Source of the DNA: DASXHD01 sp036488725
GTDB taxonomy: Bacteria > Myxococcota_A > Polyangia > Polyangiales > Polyangiaceae
Length of the DNA: 64,000 bases
Assembly (NCBI GenBank): GCA_036488725.1
Contig: DASXHD010000058.1
Coordinates: 1 to 64,000, forward strand
Direction: 5' to 3'
The notes under the pieces are model-generated. The model was not told the origin of the DNA, ran no database searches, and saw only the letters and a program-made list of their open reading frames with translations. Each line of letters starts with the position of its first letter. The stretch's first letter is position 1. Of the stretch, positions 33,020 through 42,380 are shown piece after piece. A program made the translations under genes and the position numbers.

Positions 33020-35197
33020 TCATGGGATTCTCAGCGCCGAGGTGTCTGTCGTGGTGGCGGCGGGGGCGTCGCGGGGGACGAGGAAACCGCCGCGTTCGAC
33101 CATGCGCGTGTCTTCGAGCATCCATTGCCAGAGCGCGCCCTTCATCGCGTTCACCACGTCGGGGTGCGCGGCGGCGACGTCGTGGATTTCGCCCGGGTCC
33201 TCCACGGTGTCCCAAAGCATGTACTTTGCACCTTTTCGCGTCGGCGCGTAGACGAGCTTCCAGCGCGCGTCGCGCACCATGCGGTGGCGCGCGACGGTCG
33301 TCACGTCCTCGACGTCTTTGCGGAGGACCAGCTCGTCGTGGTGGCGCGTGTCGACCTCGGTGAGACGCGTGAGGTTCGGGTAGGGCAGGCGGAGCTCGTC
33401 GGGCAGGGCGGGGACGTCGCCCATCCAGAGCTCGGTTTCGGCGTAGGCGCGCTCGTCGGGCGTCGGTTTGCCGTCGAGCGCGGGCGCGATCGAAATGCCG
33501 TCGAGATCGTGCGGCGGCGCGACGCCGGTGAGATCGTAGAGCGTCGCGGCGAGGTCGACGTCGCGCACGACGCGCCCGTCGCGGCGTCCGCCCGCGCGCC
33601 GCGGGTCCACGATGACGAGCGGCACGTGCGTGCCTTCGTCGCCGAAGAGGTGATCTCCGTGGCCCTGGCCGTGACCGTTGTCGAAGAGTGTCTCGCCGTG
33701 ATCGGCGGTGACGATCAAGATCGTGTCGTCGCGCAAACCGTCGCGATCGATCTCGGCGAGGAGTCGCGCGGCCGCGTCGTCGATGCTCGTGATCGCGCCG
33801 TCGTAGAGCGCGCGCACTTGTTTGACGTCGGCGTCGTCGAGCGGCGCCTCGCCTCCGAGGCCGACGGGCTTGTCGTATTTGAATCGCCCGCGATACCGCG
33901 GATCGGTGTAGCGCGCGTAATACGGCGCGGGCGCGGCGTACGGGAAGTGCGCCGTGGAAAAGAAGACCGTGAGAAAAAATGGTTTTCCGCTGCGCGACAA
34001 ATCCGAGAGCGTGCGCGACGCGTCGCTCTCGAGGAGGCTCGGGTCGGCCGCGACGTTCATCTCGCGAAGCACCGGAAAAATCGCGCGCCCGATGCGTGAC
34101 TGCAAAACCGGAAGGAGTGGCGTCTGCCGCTCGAGCGCGCGCTGGCGCACGAGCTGATCGAAATCGAACGTCGGCACGAGCGTTTTTTCGAAGCCGAGAT
34201 CGATGCGCGAGAAAATGTCCCCGGCGTAGTCGCTCACGACCGCCGTCGCGTAGCCGGACTTCTTCAGGCGCTCGGGGAGCGCGTCGAAATCTTTCGCGCG
34301 GTCTTCCCAGCGCGGGAACATCGTGCGGATGCCGTGGTGATGCGGATGGCGCCCGGTGAGGATCGTGACCCACGACGGAAACGTTCGCGGGAGCGAGACG
34401 TACGCGCGATCGAAGCGCGTGCCGCGCGCCGAGAGCGCCGAGAGGTGCGGCGCGACGCTCGTCGTCAAACGATCGGCGCGAAACGAATCGGCGGCGAGGA
34501 TGATGACGTTCGGTCTACCCGCGTGAGTGGCGGCGCGCGCGTTCGTCTCGCGCGGCCACAGCGAGCCGAGCATCACGAGCGGCAGCACGACGGCCGCGAC
34601 GTTTCGCACGTCGCGCCGCGCGAAGAGATCGCCGATGCGACGCGGCCACGTGCGCCACGACGCTGGAGGCCCCGCGAGATACGCGATCGCGATCGCGACG
34701 CCGAGGGTCGCCGTGCCGCGCGCGCCGAGCACGTCGGTCGCGAGGATCTGCACGACACGCCGCACGCCGCCGCGCGCGTACCACGCGTCGGAATAGAGCT
34801 GCGGCGTCCGCGCCATCGCGTCGAGCACGAGCCACGCGTGGAGCACGACCAGCACGCCGAGCGCGCGGAGACCGAGCGCCGGCCCGCGCACGAGCGCGCG
34901 TCGCGCGAGGACCTGCCGGAGCTGCACGAGGAGCCCCGCGATCGTCCCGAGCACGAGTCCCACGGCGATCGCCGCCGCGCCGATCGCGAACGCGAGCGAT
35001 CGGATCTCGCCGCCGAATTGCCGCAAGACGAAGATGCCGACGTCGTGCGCTTGCGTGCCGAGCGCGGCGTCGCGATCTGCCACGATGGGCGCGCTCGACG
35101 CGACGACGGTGAGCGCCAACAAGTAGAGCGCCCCGATGACCGAGGGCCGGAGGCACGCGAGGGCCCCCTTTTTCGCGGAGTACAGCGACCGCTTCAA
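33020..35197 (-). CDS. membrane sulfatase-superfamily protein with Thr nucleophile
   Basis: The protein has 725 aa. Residues 1 to ~235 hold five or so membrane helices with an external loop; the catalytic core follows (about 238-680). Motifs are AADSFRADRL (metal), SLPRTFPSWVTILTG with Thr272 at the nucleophile position, a His-rich PHHHG after it, and TADHGETLFDNGHGQGHGDHLF. TM domain plus Thr nucleophile resembles LtaS or EptA-type phosphotransferases in layout, though overall similarity is closer to sulfatases. It is first gene of a three-gene operon with 30259 and 29789. Confidence 0.8.
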   Translation of the reverse strand: MKRSLYSAKKGALACLRPSVIGALYLLALTVVASSAPIVADRDAALGTQAHDVGIFVLRQFGGEIRSLAFAIGAAAIAVGLVLGTIAGLLVQLRQVLARRALVRGPALGLRALGVLVVLHAWLVLDAMARTPQLYSDAWYARGGVRRVVQILATDVLGARGTATLGVAIAIAYLAGPPASWRTWPRRIGDLFARRDVRNVAAVVLPLVMLGSLWPRETNARAATHAGRPNVIILAADSFRADRLTTSVAPHLSALSARGTRFDRAYVSLPRTFPSWVTILTGRHPHHHGIRTMFPRWEDRAKDFDALPERLKKSGYATAVVSDYAGDIFSRIDLGFEKTLVPTFDFDQLVRQRALERQTPLLPVLQSRIGRAIFPVLREMNVAADPSLLESDASRTLSDLSRSGKPFFLTVFFSTAHFPYAAPAPYYARYTDPRYRGRFKYDKPVGLGGEAPLDDADVKQVRALYDGAITSIDDAAARLLAEIDRDGLRDDTILIVTADHGETLFDNGHGQGHGDHLFGDEGTHVPLVIVDPRRAGGRRDGRVVRDVDLAATLYDLTGVAPPHDLDGISIAPALDGKPTPDERAYAETELWMGDVPALPDELRLPYPNLTRLTEVDTRHHDELVLRKDVEDVTTVARHRMVRDARWKLVYAPTRKGAKYMLWDTVEDPGEIHDVAAAHPDVVNAMKGALWQWMLEDTRMVERGGFLVPRDAPAATTTDTSALRIP

Positions 35198-35210
35198 CGC
35201 CCGTAGATGC

Positions 35211-35654
35211 TTACTTCAATGCGAGCGCTTTGAGTAGCGGCCTCGGTCCCGCGTCGCGCGGAAATGCCCGCGCCGACAAATCGGCGATCTTGCGGGCGAT
35301 CGCGCCGACCTCCGCGCGAGGCCATTTTCCCGGGCCCTCCGCGCGATCGCAAAAGTACGTGCGACAGCCGAACGGGCGGCTCGCGTAGACGCGGCAGCGC
35401 CCGTCGTCGCCGAGAAGCGGACAGCGGCGCGCTTCGACGAGCGGCAGCGAGCGCTTCAGCGGGCGCGCTTGGACGGCGTGCTCGAGCTCGGCGAGCTCGA
35501 CTGCGTGGACGTAGGGCTCGCGCCCGGTTCGACCGAAATGGCAACAGTCCGTGCTCGCGGGGCATGTCCAAGATGCCACGAGCGCGTCGATTTCCGTGTA
35601 GAGTGCAAGTAACTCCGACCGGGCCGGATTTTTCTTCCACGGCGGGTGCGACAT
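35211..35654 (-). CDS. YkgJ-type Cys-cluster protein
   Basis: The protein has 147 aa. Cys residues are placed as in the YkgJ (CxxCxxxxC zinc/iron-chelating) family: CPASTDCC (31-38), then RRCPLL, GRCRVY, and SRPFGCRTYFC. It has no signal peptide and is predicted cytoplasmic. It lies 13 bp upstream of the membrane sulfatase-like gene on the same strand and may be its first gene. The biochemical role of the family is not established. Confidence 0.75.
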   Translation of the reverse strand: MSHPPWKKNPARSELLALYTEIDALVASWTCPASTDCCHFGRTGREPYVHAVELAELEHAVQARPLKRSLPLVEARRCPLLGDDGRCRVYASRPFGCRTYFCDRAEGPGKWPRAEVGAIARKIADLSARAFPRDAGPRPLLKALALK

Positions 35655-35687
35655 CGACGCGACGATAGCAGCTGCTAAGGTCCGCGC

Positions 35688-36233
35688 ATGACGAAGCCCA
35701 CGCTCGAGCTGTTCGCCATCTTCGCGCTCCTCGCCAACGCCGCTTGCGGCGGCGGCACGACGAATCCGTCAGACGCTTCGACCGACTCGCCCGCCGACGT
35801 CGCGAAGCAAAACGACGGCGCGCTGCCCGGTCCGGACGGCGGGGACGACGGCGCGGGCCCGACGATCGATCCCGAGTGCACTGCGCCGACGACCGCGCCG
35901 AGCAACGGCTCGTGCGTCACCATCGACCTCGACGGCGGCATCGCGTGCAACCCGGTCACCAACGCGGGCTGCGACGTCGACGCGGGCGAGTCGTGCGACA
36001 TCGGCGACGACGGCACCATCGCGTGCTTCCCGCCGCCGCCGCCGAACACGCAGCCGCTCTGCGCGACGTGCGACTCGAACACGCAGTGCATGCCGACGAC
36101 CTCGTGCTGGCCCGCGGCGAGCAACTCGAACGGCTTGTGCATGCGATTCTGCTGCACCGACGCCGATTGCGGGGGTGGCCATTGCGACAAGACCACTTTC
36201 CAAACTGACCCGCTCGGTCTTTGCGCGAAGTGA
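35688..36233 (+). CDS. Cys-rich lipoprotein
   Basis: The protein has 181 aa. The lipobox is AAC (Cys20), followed by GGG, then an Asp/Ser/Gly stalk to about 60. The mature part has about 17 Cys with CATCDSNTQC and CCTDADCGGGHC, resembling dickkopf- or EGF-like disulfide loops found in myxobacterial surface proteins. It is divergent from the YkgJ gene and 13 bp upstream of the MBL-like gene. Function unknown. Confidence 0.75.
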   Translation: MTKPTLELFAIFALLANAACGGGTTNPSDASTDSPADVAKQNDGALPGPDGGDDGAGPTIDPECTAPTTAPSNGSCVTIDLDGGIACNPVTNAGCDVDAGESCDIGDDGTIACFPPPPPNTQPLCATCDSNTQCMPTTSCWPAASNSNGLCMRFCCTDADCGGGHCDKTTFQTDPLGLCAK

Positions 36234-36246
36234 GTACGCTCGCGGG

Positions 36247-36990
36247 ATGGCACTCGTCGAACGGACACCTGCTCCCGCGCTCGCGCACGGCACCATCGAA
36301 GAAATTTTTCCCGACATCCATTTCGTGACCGGCACGGTCGCGATGCCCGGCCCGGGCATCCGATTCAGCCGCAACATGACGATCGTGCGCGAGGGAAGAA
36401 ACCTCGTGCTCGTGAACTCGGTGAGGCTCGACGACGCGGGCCTCGCCGCGCTCGACGCGCTTGGCAAAGTGACCGACGTGATTCGTCTCGCCGCGAACCA
36501 CGGCATGGACGATCCGTTTTATCGAACGCGTTACGGCGCGAAGGTTTGGGCGGTGAAAGGCCAGCGCTACACCGCCGGCTTCGACACGAACGCCAAGGAC
36601 GTCTACCTCGAGCCGGACGTCGAGATCGACGAGACGACGAAGCTCCCGATCGAGGGCGCCAAGCTCTACATGATTCACTCGAAGCCGCCCGAGGCGATGC
36701 TCCTCCTCGAGCGCCACGGCGGCACGATCGTGTCGGGCGATTGCCTGCAGCACTGGGACGCGCCCGACCCGTACTTCTCGTTCATGGCCAAGCTCATGAT
36801 GAAGATGATGGGCTTCATCAAGCCGCACAACGTCGGCCCCGGCTGGCTGAAACAATGCAAGCCGCCGCAGGACGAGCTCCGAAAAATTCTCGATCTCGAT
36901 TTCGCCAACGTGATGACCGCGCACGGCAAGCCGGTCGTCGGCGGCGCCCGCGAGAGCTACCGCGCGTCGATCGAGCGCGCGTCGACTTAG
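36247..36990 (+). CDS. metallo-beta-lactamase-fold-like protein
   Basis: The protein has 247 aa. The strand order and motifs resemble MBL-fold hydrolases (LVLVNSVRLDDAG, LAANHGMDDPF, SGDCLQHWD, MTAHGKPV), but the usual HxHxDH metal motif is reduced to H-G-M-D-D. This pattern fits DUF4336-like members. Cytoplasmic location is likely. Activity is uncertain because ligands are incomplete. It overlaps the FadL-like gene by 4 bp tail to tail. Confidence 0.65.
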   Translation: MALVERTPAPALAHGTIEEIFPDIHFVTGTVAMPGPGIRFSRNMTIVREGRNLVLVNSVRLDDAGLAALDALGKVTDVIRLAANHGMDDPFYRTRYGAKVWAVKGQRYTAGFDTNAKDVYLEPDVEIDETTKLPIEGAKLYMIHSKPPEAMLLLERHGGTIVSGDCLQHWDAPDPYFSFMAKLMMKMMGFIKPHNVGPGWLKQCKPPQDELRKILDLDFANVMTAHGKPVVGGARESYRASIERAST

Positions 36991-38486
36991 AACAAAACCG
37001 AAAGCGAAACGGTGCCGCCGTAGACCCAGCCCTGGCTGCCGAAGCCCGGCCATCCGGGGTTGTTCGTCTGGAGACCTTTCGCGCCGGCGATCGGATCGCC
37101 GGTCGACGACGAGCGCGCGTCGTCGGGGAGCTCGTCGGGGATCTTCGAATCGTCTTTCACGTTGTCGCGCCACGCGAGCCGATACGCGACGAGCTGAAGG
37201 CCGGGTCGCAAACGCACGCCGCCGATGTTCGCTTCGACGTCGCCGCCGAACGCGAGACCGTAGCGATCGCTGTCGACGTAGTTCGATTGCCCCGTTTGCG
37301 TGGGCACCGGCGTCGGCGCGTATTGCCAATCGAAGTACGCGCGGAGCTTTCGATACTGATGCCGAATGCCGACGGCGTAGACGAGCGTGTCGCCCCACGC
37401 GGCGTCCTTGCCATAGTAGCTGCCGGGCTCGAGGCCGTGACGGTCTTGGTACGTCGACCAGTTCATCCACGTGAGCTCGGCGGCGATACCCATCGTGTAG
37501 TGCGCAGATTTGATGATGTCGGCCTCGCCGCCGATCGAGATGCGCCACGGCAAATAATCGTGCACTTCGTGCTGCGTGCCGGTCGAGACCACGCCGTTCG
37601 GGAGCGTCGCTTGGATTTGCGTGTCGATGACGAACGACTCGGGCGCGTGGATGACCGCGCCGATGCGAATGCGATCCGTCGGCGTCCAGTACGCGCCGGC
37701 GTGCGGCGCGAGCGCGGCGGTGACGCCGATGCTGTTGTTGACGAGGAGCTGCGTGTAATCGGTCGCCGCCGGAACGTACGACGCGCTCGTCGCTTGGTTG
37801 GCGAGGCCGAGCGTCGTGCCGATGCCGATCGAGAGCTGCTTGAGGAGTCGAAAGCTTCCGCCGACCGCGATCGACATGGCGGTCAATCGATCGCCGTAGA
37901 GCTCCGGGTGCAAGCTGTTCGAGAAGAGCGCCTCGCGCTCGTCGTTGTAGAACGCGTTGGCCGTCGTGAGATTGGCGATCGGCAGCATCAAGAAGAGACC
38001 GAGGCTGAATCGATTCTTGATGAGATGCTTCACGCCGCCGATGACGAGGTACGGCCGCACTTGCCCGCTCGAGCCCGCGGCTTGCCGCGGGCGCGCGGTG
38101 AAATTGTCCGGGCAGCCGGCGACCTCGCAGCCTTGGAGCCACTGTGTCGGCACGACCGTGTTCGGGAGCTGCTGCACGCCGCCCGGCGGACCGTAGACGA
38201 TGCCGCGCGCGCCCACCGCGAGCGGAACGTCGTGGCCCGCCGGCCGTCCGTCGAGGGTCATGGAGATTTGCTCGCTGAGCATCGCGATCGCGACGTCGAG
38301 ACGATCGTCGGCGTCCTCGAGCATCGCGGGGTTGAAGTACGCCGACGCCGAGCTCGGATCGCTGACGACCGGCGCGAACCCGCCGTTCGAGCCTGCCGCG
38401 CCGAGCGTCTCGAAGAGCGGCGTCGCCATCGCGTGTGTCTGCGCGAGGAGGACCGCGCACGAAACCAAGAGGATCGAGTTTTTCAT
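36987..38486 (-). CDS. FadL/OmpP1-like outer-membrane protein
   Basis: The protein has 499 aa with a signal peptide (about 1-21, AMATPL). The next residues (ETLGAAGSNGGFAPVVSDPSS then AYFNPA) match the N-terminal hatch of FadL/TodX porins, where NPA is characteristic. The remainder is amphipathic strands and ends SLSVLF with the terminal Phe needed for barrel insertion. A hydrophobic-compound uptake role fits the family. Its ATG overlaps the upstream stop by one base (TGATG), linking it to the Cys-repeat protein at 38486. Confidence 0.8.
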   Translation of the reverse strand: MKNSILLVSCAVLLAQTHAMATPLFETLGAAGSNGGFAPVVSDPSSASAYFNPAMLEDADDRLDVAIAMLSEQISMTLDGRPAGHDVPLAVGARGIVYGPPGGVQQLPNTVVPTQWLQGCEVAGCPDNFTARPRQAAGSSGQVRPYLVIGGVKHLIKNRFSLGLFLMLPIANLTTANAFYNDEREALFSNSLHPELYGDRLTAMSIAVGGSFRLLKQLSIGIGTTLGLANQATSASYVPAATDYTQLLVNNSIGVTAALAPHAGAYWTPTDRIRIGAVIHAPESFVIDTQIQATLPNGVVSTGTQHEVHDYLPWRISIGGEADIIKSAHYTMGIAAELTWMNWSTYQDRHGLEPGSYYGKDAAWGDTLVYAVGIRHQYRKLRAYFDWQYAPTPVPTQTGQSNYVDSDRYGLAFGGDVEANIGGVRLRPGLQLVAYRLAWRDNVKDDSKIPDELPDDARSSSTGDPIAGAKGLQTNNPGWPGFGSQGWVYGGTVSLSVLF

Positions 38487-39598
38487 CAGAGGGTCGGATC
38501 GTGGGGAAGCGCGAGGCGAACGTTCGCGCACGTCTCGAGGTCGGCGTCGATGTCTTCGCCCGGGTTTCGCACGACGACCGCGGCGACGCGCGGGCTCGAG
38601 AGCGTGCTCCCGAGGTAACGCAGCGTGATGCGCGGAACGAGCGTCGCGTTGTCGACGTAACCCGGCGTCTCGATCAGCTGGCAGTTTTCGCCGCAGTCTT
38701 GGACCGAGAGCACGCTCTCTTGAAGGTCCCAGTCGCCGTGCACCGTGAATTGGATCGCATTCTGCGCGACGGTCTCGTCGGCGGCGGTCGCGTACTCTTT
38801 GAAGTCGCGCTGCGTCGCTTCGCGGATGCCCGGCACGAAGCCGCCGATTTGGAACGCCGCGCCGGGGAAGCCATCGCCGTCGGTGTCTTCTTGGTTGTCG
38901 AGGTGCGCGCCCGTCGGGTGGAGCGGGTCTGCCTCGAAGGGCAGCGGCGTCAGATCTTTGAGCGCGGTGTGCGTCGAAAAATCGGCGGGCAAGAGCGCCG
39001 TCGTCCCGCCGCGCACGCGATAAAAACGATCGAACGAAAAGGTGCACCCGCTGCCCGAGGTCTGGAACGTCCCGCGCCGCGGGTGCGGGCCGCTCGCCGA
39101 CGGATCATTTTCGTAGAGAAGGCCTTTGAGCGATCCCGGGGTGCAGTCGACCGTCGCGTTGCCGGTCACGTGAAAACCGCAATGGAGCGCTTGCTCGACT
39201 TGGAACGCGCCGCCGCTCTGCGAGAAACGATAGAGGTACCAAGTGCTCGCCGGCTGTGGGTTTTGGCTGACGGCGTCGCGCACCGCGTCGTTCTCGCGCG
39301 AGATCCACCAGCCGGTCATGTCGCACGCGGTCGTCTTCTCCGACTGCTCGCACGTCGGGCCGCTGCCGGTGATGCCGTCGCCGCACGGATAGAAACATGT
39401 ATTGTCCATGCATTGCCAGCCGGGCGTGACCTTGCACTCGGTGCAGCCGGGGCTGCCGTTGTCGCAGTCCTCGTTGGCGTCGACCACGCCGTTGCCGCAC
39501 GTGTCCGTCTCGTCGGCCGATGGCAAGACGATGTCCTTGGCGCACGCGGGCGAAAGGACGGCGACGAAGAAAAAAATCGACGCTAGACGCGGGGGCAC
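38486..39598 (-). CDS. lipoprotein with DUF4215-type Cys repeat
   Basis: The protein has 370 aa. The signal ends SPAC (lipid Cys19). A Myxococcus Cys-rich/DUF4215 repeat follows at about 34-68 (CGNGVVDANEDCDNG, GCTECKVTPGWQC). The rest is a beta-rich domain of about 280 residues containing a calcium-loop-like DTDGDGFPG. It is upstream of and coupled to the FadL-like porin, so the pair may act together at the outer membrane. Confidence 0.75.
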   Translation of the reverse strand: MPPRLASIFFFVAVLSPACAKDIVLPSADETDTCGNGVVDANEDCDNGSPGCTECKVTPGWQCMDNTCFYPCGDGITGSGPTCEQSEKTTACDMTGWWISRENDAVRDAVSQNPQPASTWYLYRFSQSGGAFQVEQALHCGFHVTGNATVDCTPGSLKGLLYENDPSASGPHPRRGTFQTSGSGCTFSFDRFYRVRGGTTALLPADFSTHTALKDLTPLPFEADPLHPTGAHLDNQEDTDGDGFPGAAFQIGGFVPGIREATQRDFKEYATAADETVAQNAIQFTVHGDWDLQESVLSVQDCGENCQLIETPGYVDNATLVPRITLRYLGSTLSSPRVAAVVVRNPGEDIDADLETCANVRLALPHDPTL

Positions 39599-39623
39599 GG
39601 CGGGCGCCTTATAACATCGATCA

Positions 39624-40497
39624 TGCGCCTCGCGCCGTTCATCCTGCTCGCCTGCGCCGCGGGCGCTTGCGGCGGGAGCGAGAACGACGGGCGCACCGGA
39701 TGCGGGGCCTGCCGGGTGTGATCCGACTGCCCCGTTTCGGTGCCCAGGCTCCGCTTGCCGAGCTCGACACCGCGGCGCTCGAATCGGGCCTTCGGCTCAC
39801 GCCCGACGAGCTCACCGCAGTTTTCGTACGCAGCACGCCCGGCGCGTCGGCGCTCTACGTCGCGACGCGCGCATCGCGTGATGCGCCGTTCGGCACGCCT
39901 GCGCTCGCTTCGCCGCCTGCGCTCGGTCCGAACGCCATCGCGGGAACGCCGACGGTCGCCGCCGACGGTCTTTCGATCACGGTTCCTTGCTACGGACAGG
40001 CGGAGAGCTCGCTCTGCGTCGTGTCGCGTCCGAGCGTGGAGGCCCCCTTCGCGGCGATGACGACGGTCGGCTACTTCTGCTTGTTCAACGGCGGGCCGGC
40101 CTCACCGTACGAATGCGAAACCGATTCGTCGGGTGCCCTGCGCGCGTTCGTCGCGACGGTGCCGCCCGAGCCGACCTATAGCGAGGGCATTTATCTCGAG
40201 ACGCGCGACGATCTTGCGTCGAGCTTCACGCTCGGTCCGCTCGTGCTAGCCGACCCGGAGGACTCGTTCGCCGTTTCGAGCGATGGGCTCTCGATTTACA
40301 TCGCGCAGCTCGATGACGGTCAGAAGGGCACGCACGTCGGCGTTGCGACGCGCGCGACCACGGAGGAACCGTTCGGCGCGATCACCGCGCTGGGCGGGCT
40401 CGACGACTACGATCCGAGCTGGGTCTCGCCCGATCAGTGCCGCCTCTATCTGGACGGTGCTGACGGCGATCTTTACGTCGCGTCGCGCGCCGAGTGA
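39624..40497 (+). pseudogene. PD40/TolB-like lipoprotein split by a frameshift
   Basis: An ATG at 39624 starts a classic lipoprotein signal (MRLAPFILLACAAGACGG, lipid Cys16) that runs to GCGACRV and stops at about 39720-39722. The body of the protein is in another plus frame, open from before 39700 to 40497. It has PD40-like repeats (LTPDELTAVFVRS, ADGLSITVPC, SSDGLSIYIAQ, SPDQCRLYLDG). An ATG at 39700 would give a 265-aa protein without a signal. A single-base change near 39700-39715 would join the halves, so this is a frameshifted gene or a sequencing error. Confidence 0.65.
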
Positions 40498-41721
40498 TCA
40501 CGACGCTGATGCGGCGGCGGCGCGCTTCCATCGCGGCAGAAGGACGAGCGGCACCGCACAGAGCACCGCGGCGAGCGCGAGGACGGTGCCCTTGCCGATG
40601 CGGTCGGCGAGCGAGCCTCCGAGCTGGCCGCCGACGCCGATGGCGACGGTGTTCGCGCTCGTGAGGAGCGTGTAGTGAAGGCCCGCGTCCGCTTTGCGCG
40701 TCGCGGTCATGAGCGCGGCGAAGAGGACCGTCGTGCCGAGGCCGCTCACGAACGACTCGGTCGCGATGCTCACCGTCGTCCACCCGAGCGGCACGCCGAG
40801 CCGCAGCGAGAGCACGAGCGGCACGCAGACGATTGCTTGTAGAATCCCCGCAATCGCGAGGGCGCGCGTTTCGCTGACGAGCCGGTGGAGCACGCCGCCC
40901 GCGGCCGCGCCGACGAGGCCGCACGTGATGCCGAGCGTGACCGCCGCGAGACCGATTTGGCGATGGGTCCAGTGCGCGTCGACGAGCATCGGCTTGATGA
41001 GGACGGTCGCCATGTGGAGGCCGAGCTTGTAGGTCAGCGCGATCACCATGACCGGCCACGCGTCGCTCGAAAAAATGTGACGGAGGAACGCGATCGCTGC
41101 GAGACGCGAGCGGGCCGACGGTGGCGCCGCGTCGTCGACCTCGCGCTCGCGCAGGAGGCGCGCGGCGGGCGTCGCGAGAAGAACGAGCGAGCCGCTCGCG
41201 AGGACGGCGCCGCGAAATCCGAGCGGCGCGCTCAGGAGCAACAGCCCCGCGCCGCCCGCGAGCATGCCCAGACGATAACCCGCGACCTGCGCCGTGTTGC
41301 CGAACCCGAGGTGCTTGGCCGGCAGCGATCGCACCGCGAGCGCGTCGACGAAGATGTCCTGCGTCGACGCGAAGAGCGCCGTGAAGAACACGAGCACGAA
41401 CCAAAGCCCGGGCGCCTCCTTGAGAGGACGAAGCGCGAAGAGCGCGATCGAGACGAAGAGCAACGTCTGCAAAACCAGCAAAATGCCGCGGGATCGCGCG
41501 CGCACGGCGGGACGGTCGGCGAGCGTCGACCAAATCACTTTGAGCTGCCACGGCAGCTGCAGCCACGAGACAGCCGCGATGAGGCCGAGCGAATAATGAT
41601 TTTCGCGCAGCGCGACCGGCATGTAGTCGCTCGCGAACCCGTACGGCACGCCCTGCGCCGCGTAGAGGAGCGAGAGGGCGAAGAGAATTCGCCCGCCGTT
41701 CCTCTCGTTCGTTCGGGCCAT
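40498..41721 (-). CDS. AmpG-like MFS transporter
   Basis: The protein has 407 aa with about 12 membrane helices. The N-terminal helix LYAAQGVPYGF and the following loop match the AmpG/acetyl-CoA-transporter branch of MFS, which imports GlcNAc-anhydromuramyl peptides in peptidoglycan recycling. FASTQDIFVDALAV in helix 4 is also typical. No beta-lactamase or ampD gene is nearby, so substrate is inferred from family only. Its stop abuts the PD40 gene. Confidence 0.8.
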   Translation of the reverse strand: MARTNERNGGRILFALSLLYAAQGVPYGFASDYMPVALRENHYSLGLIAAVSWLQLPWQLKVIWSTLADRPAVRARSRGILLVLQTLLFVSIALFALRPLKEAPGLWFVLVFFTALFASTQDIFVDALAVRSLPAKHLGFGNTAQVAGYRLGMLAGGAGLLLLSAPLGFRGAVLASGSLVLLATPAARLLREREVDDAAPPSARSRLAAIAFLRHIFSSDAWPVMVIALTYKLGLHMATVLIKPMLVDAHWTHRQIGLAAVTLGITCGLVGAAAGGVLHRLVSETRALAIAGILQAIVCVPLVLSLRLGVPLGWTTVSIATESFVSGLGTTVLFAALMTATRKADAGLHYTLLTSANTVAIGVGGQLGGSLADRIGKGTVLALAAVLCAVPLVLLPRWKRAAAASAS

Positions 41722-41777
41722 GCGGGCGCGGCCAGCATATCGTCGATCCGGCGCGGCGGCTCGCGCGTAGAGGTCGT

Positions 41778-42368
41778 ATGCAGGCGACTGATCTCGATCT
41801 CGATCTCGTCGAGCAAGACCGACTGGTCGCGAGCGTCGCCGCGTCGACGGTGGTGATGCTCGACGCGCGTCGCGTGCGTTTGCGCGAGCTATGGGGCGAC
41901 GACGTCGTCGTGACGACCTTCTTGCGGCAGTTCGGCTGTCTCTTTTGTCATCGCGCGATCGCCGAGATCGTCGCGATCGTTCCCGACGTGATCGCCGCGG
42001 GCGCGCGCCTCGTCTTCGTCGGCAACGGCAGCGTGAACCAGGCGCAGCGTTTCTTCGCGGAGAAAAAACTTCCGCGCGACGGGTGCACGGTCGTGACCGA
42101 TCCCGAGCGCGAGTCGTTTCGCGCGGCGGAGCTACGGCGCGGCTTCACGCGCACGTTCGTCAATGCGGGCAGCGTTCGCGCGTATCGCGAAGCGCGCGCC
42201 GACGGTCATCGGATCACGGGGCTCTTCGGGGATCTCACGCAGCTGGGCGGCACGATGGTGACGCGACCGCCGGCGCGGCTCGTGATGCTCCATCGTTCGC
42301 AATACGCGGGCGACCACGCGGACTCCGAGGCGGTGCTCGGGGCCGTGCGGGCCGCCCATCGGGGGTGA
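41778..42368 (+). CDS. AhpC/TSA-family peroxiredoxin-like protein
   Basis: The protein has 196 aa. FLRQFGCLFCHRAIAEI places a CxxC (Cys54, Cys57) at the start of the first thioredoxin-fold helix, as in the AhpC-TSA_2/PRXL2 group. Strands and the cis-loop region (GGTMVTRPPARLVML) complete the fold. It is probably a cytoplasmic thiol reductase or peroxidase. It is divergent from the AmpG-like gene and 12 bp upstream of the GNAT gene, likely one operon. Confidence 0.8.
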   Translation: MQATDLDLDLVEQDRLVASVAASTVVMLDARRVRLRELWGDDVVVTTFLRQFGCLFCHRAIAEIVAIVPDVIAAGARLVFVGNGSVNQAQRFFAEKKLPRDGCTVVTDPERESFRAAELRRGFTRTFVNAGSVRAYREARADGHRITGLFGDLTQLGGTMVTRPPARLVMLHRSQYAGDHADSEAVLGAVRAAHRG

Positions 42369-42380
42369 CGGAGACGGAAA

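Noticed and set aside
30277..33363. Very long plus-strand open frame of about 1028 codons
   Set aside because: It is antisense to the sulfatase-like genes, is Arg/Val/Glu-rich with no domains, and arises from the G+C-rich codon pattern of the real minus-strand genes.
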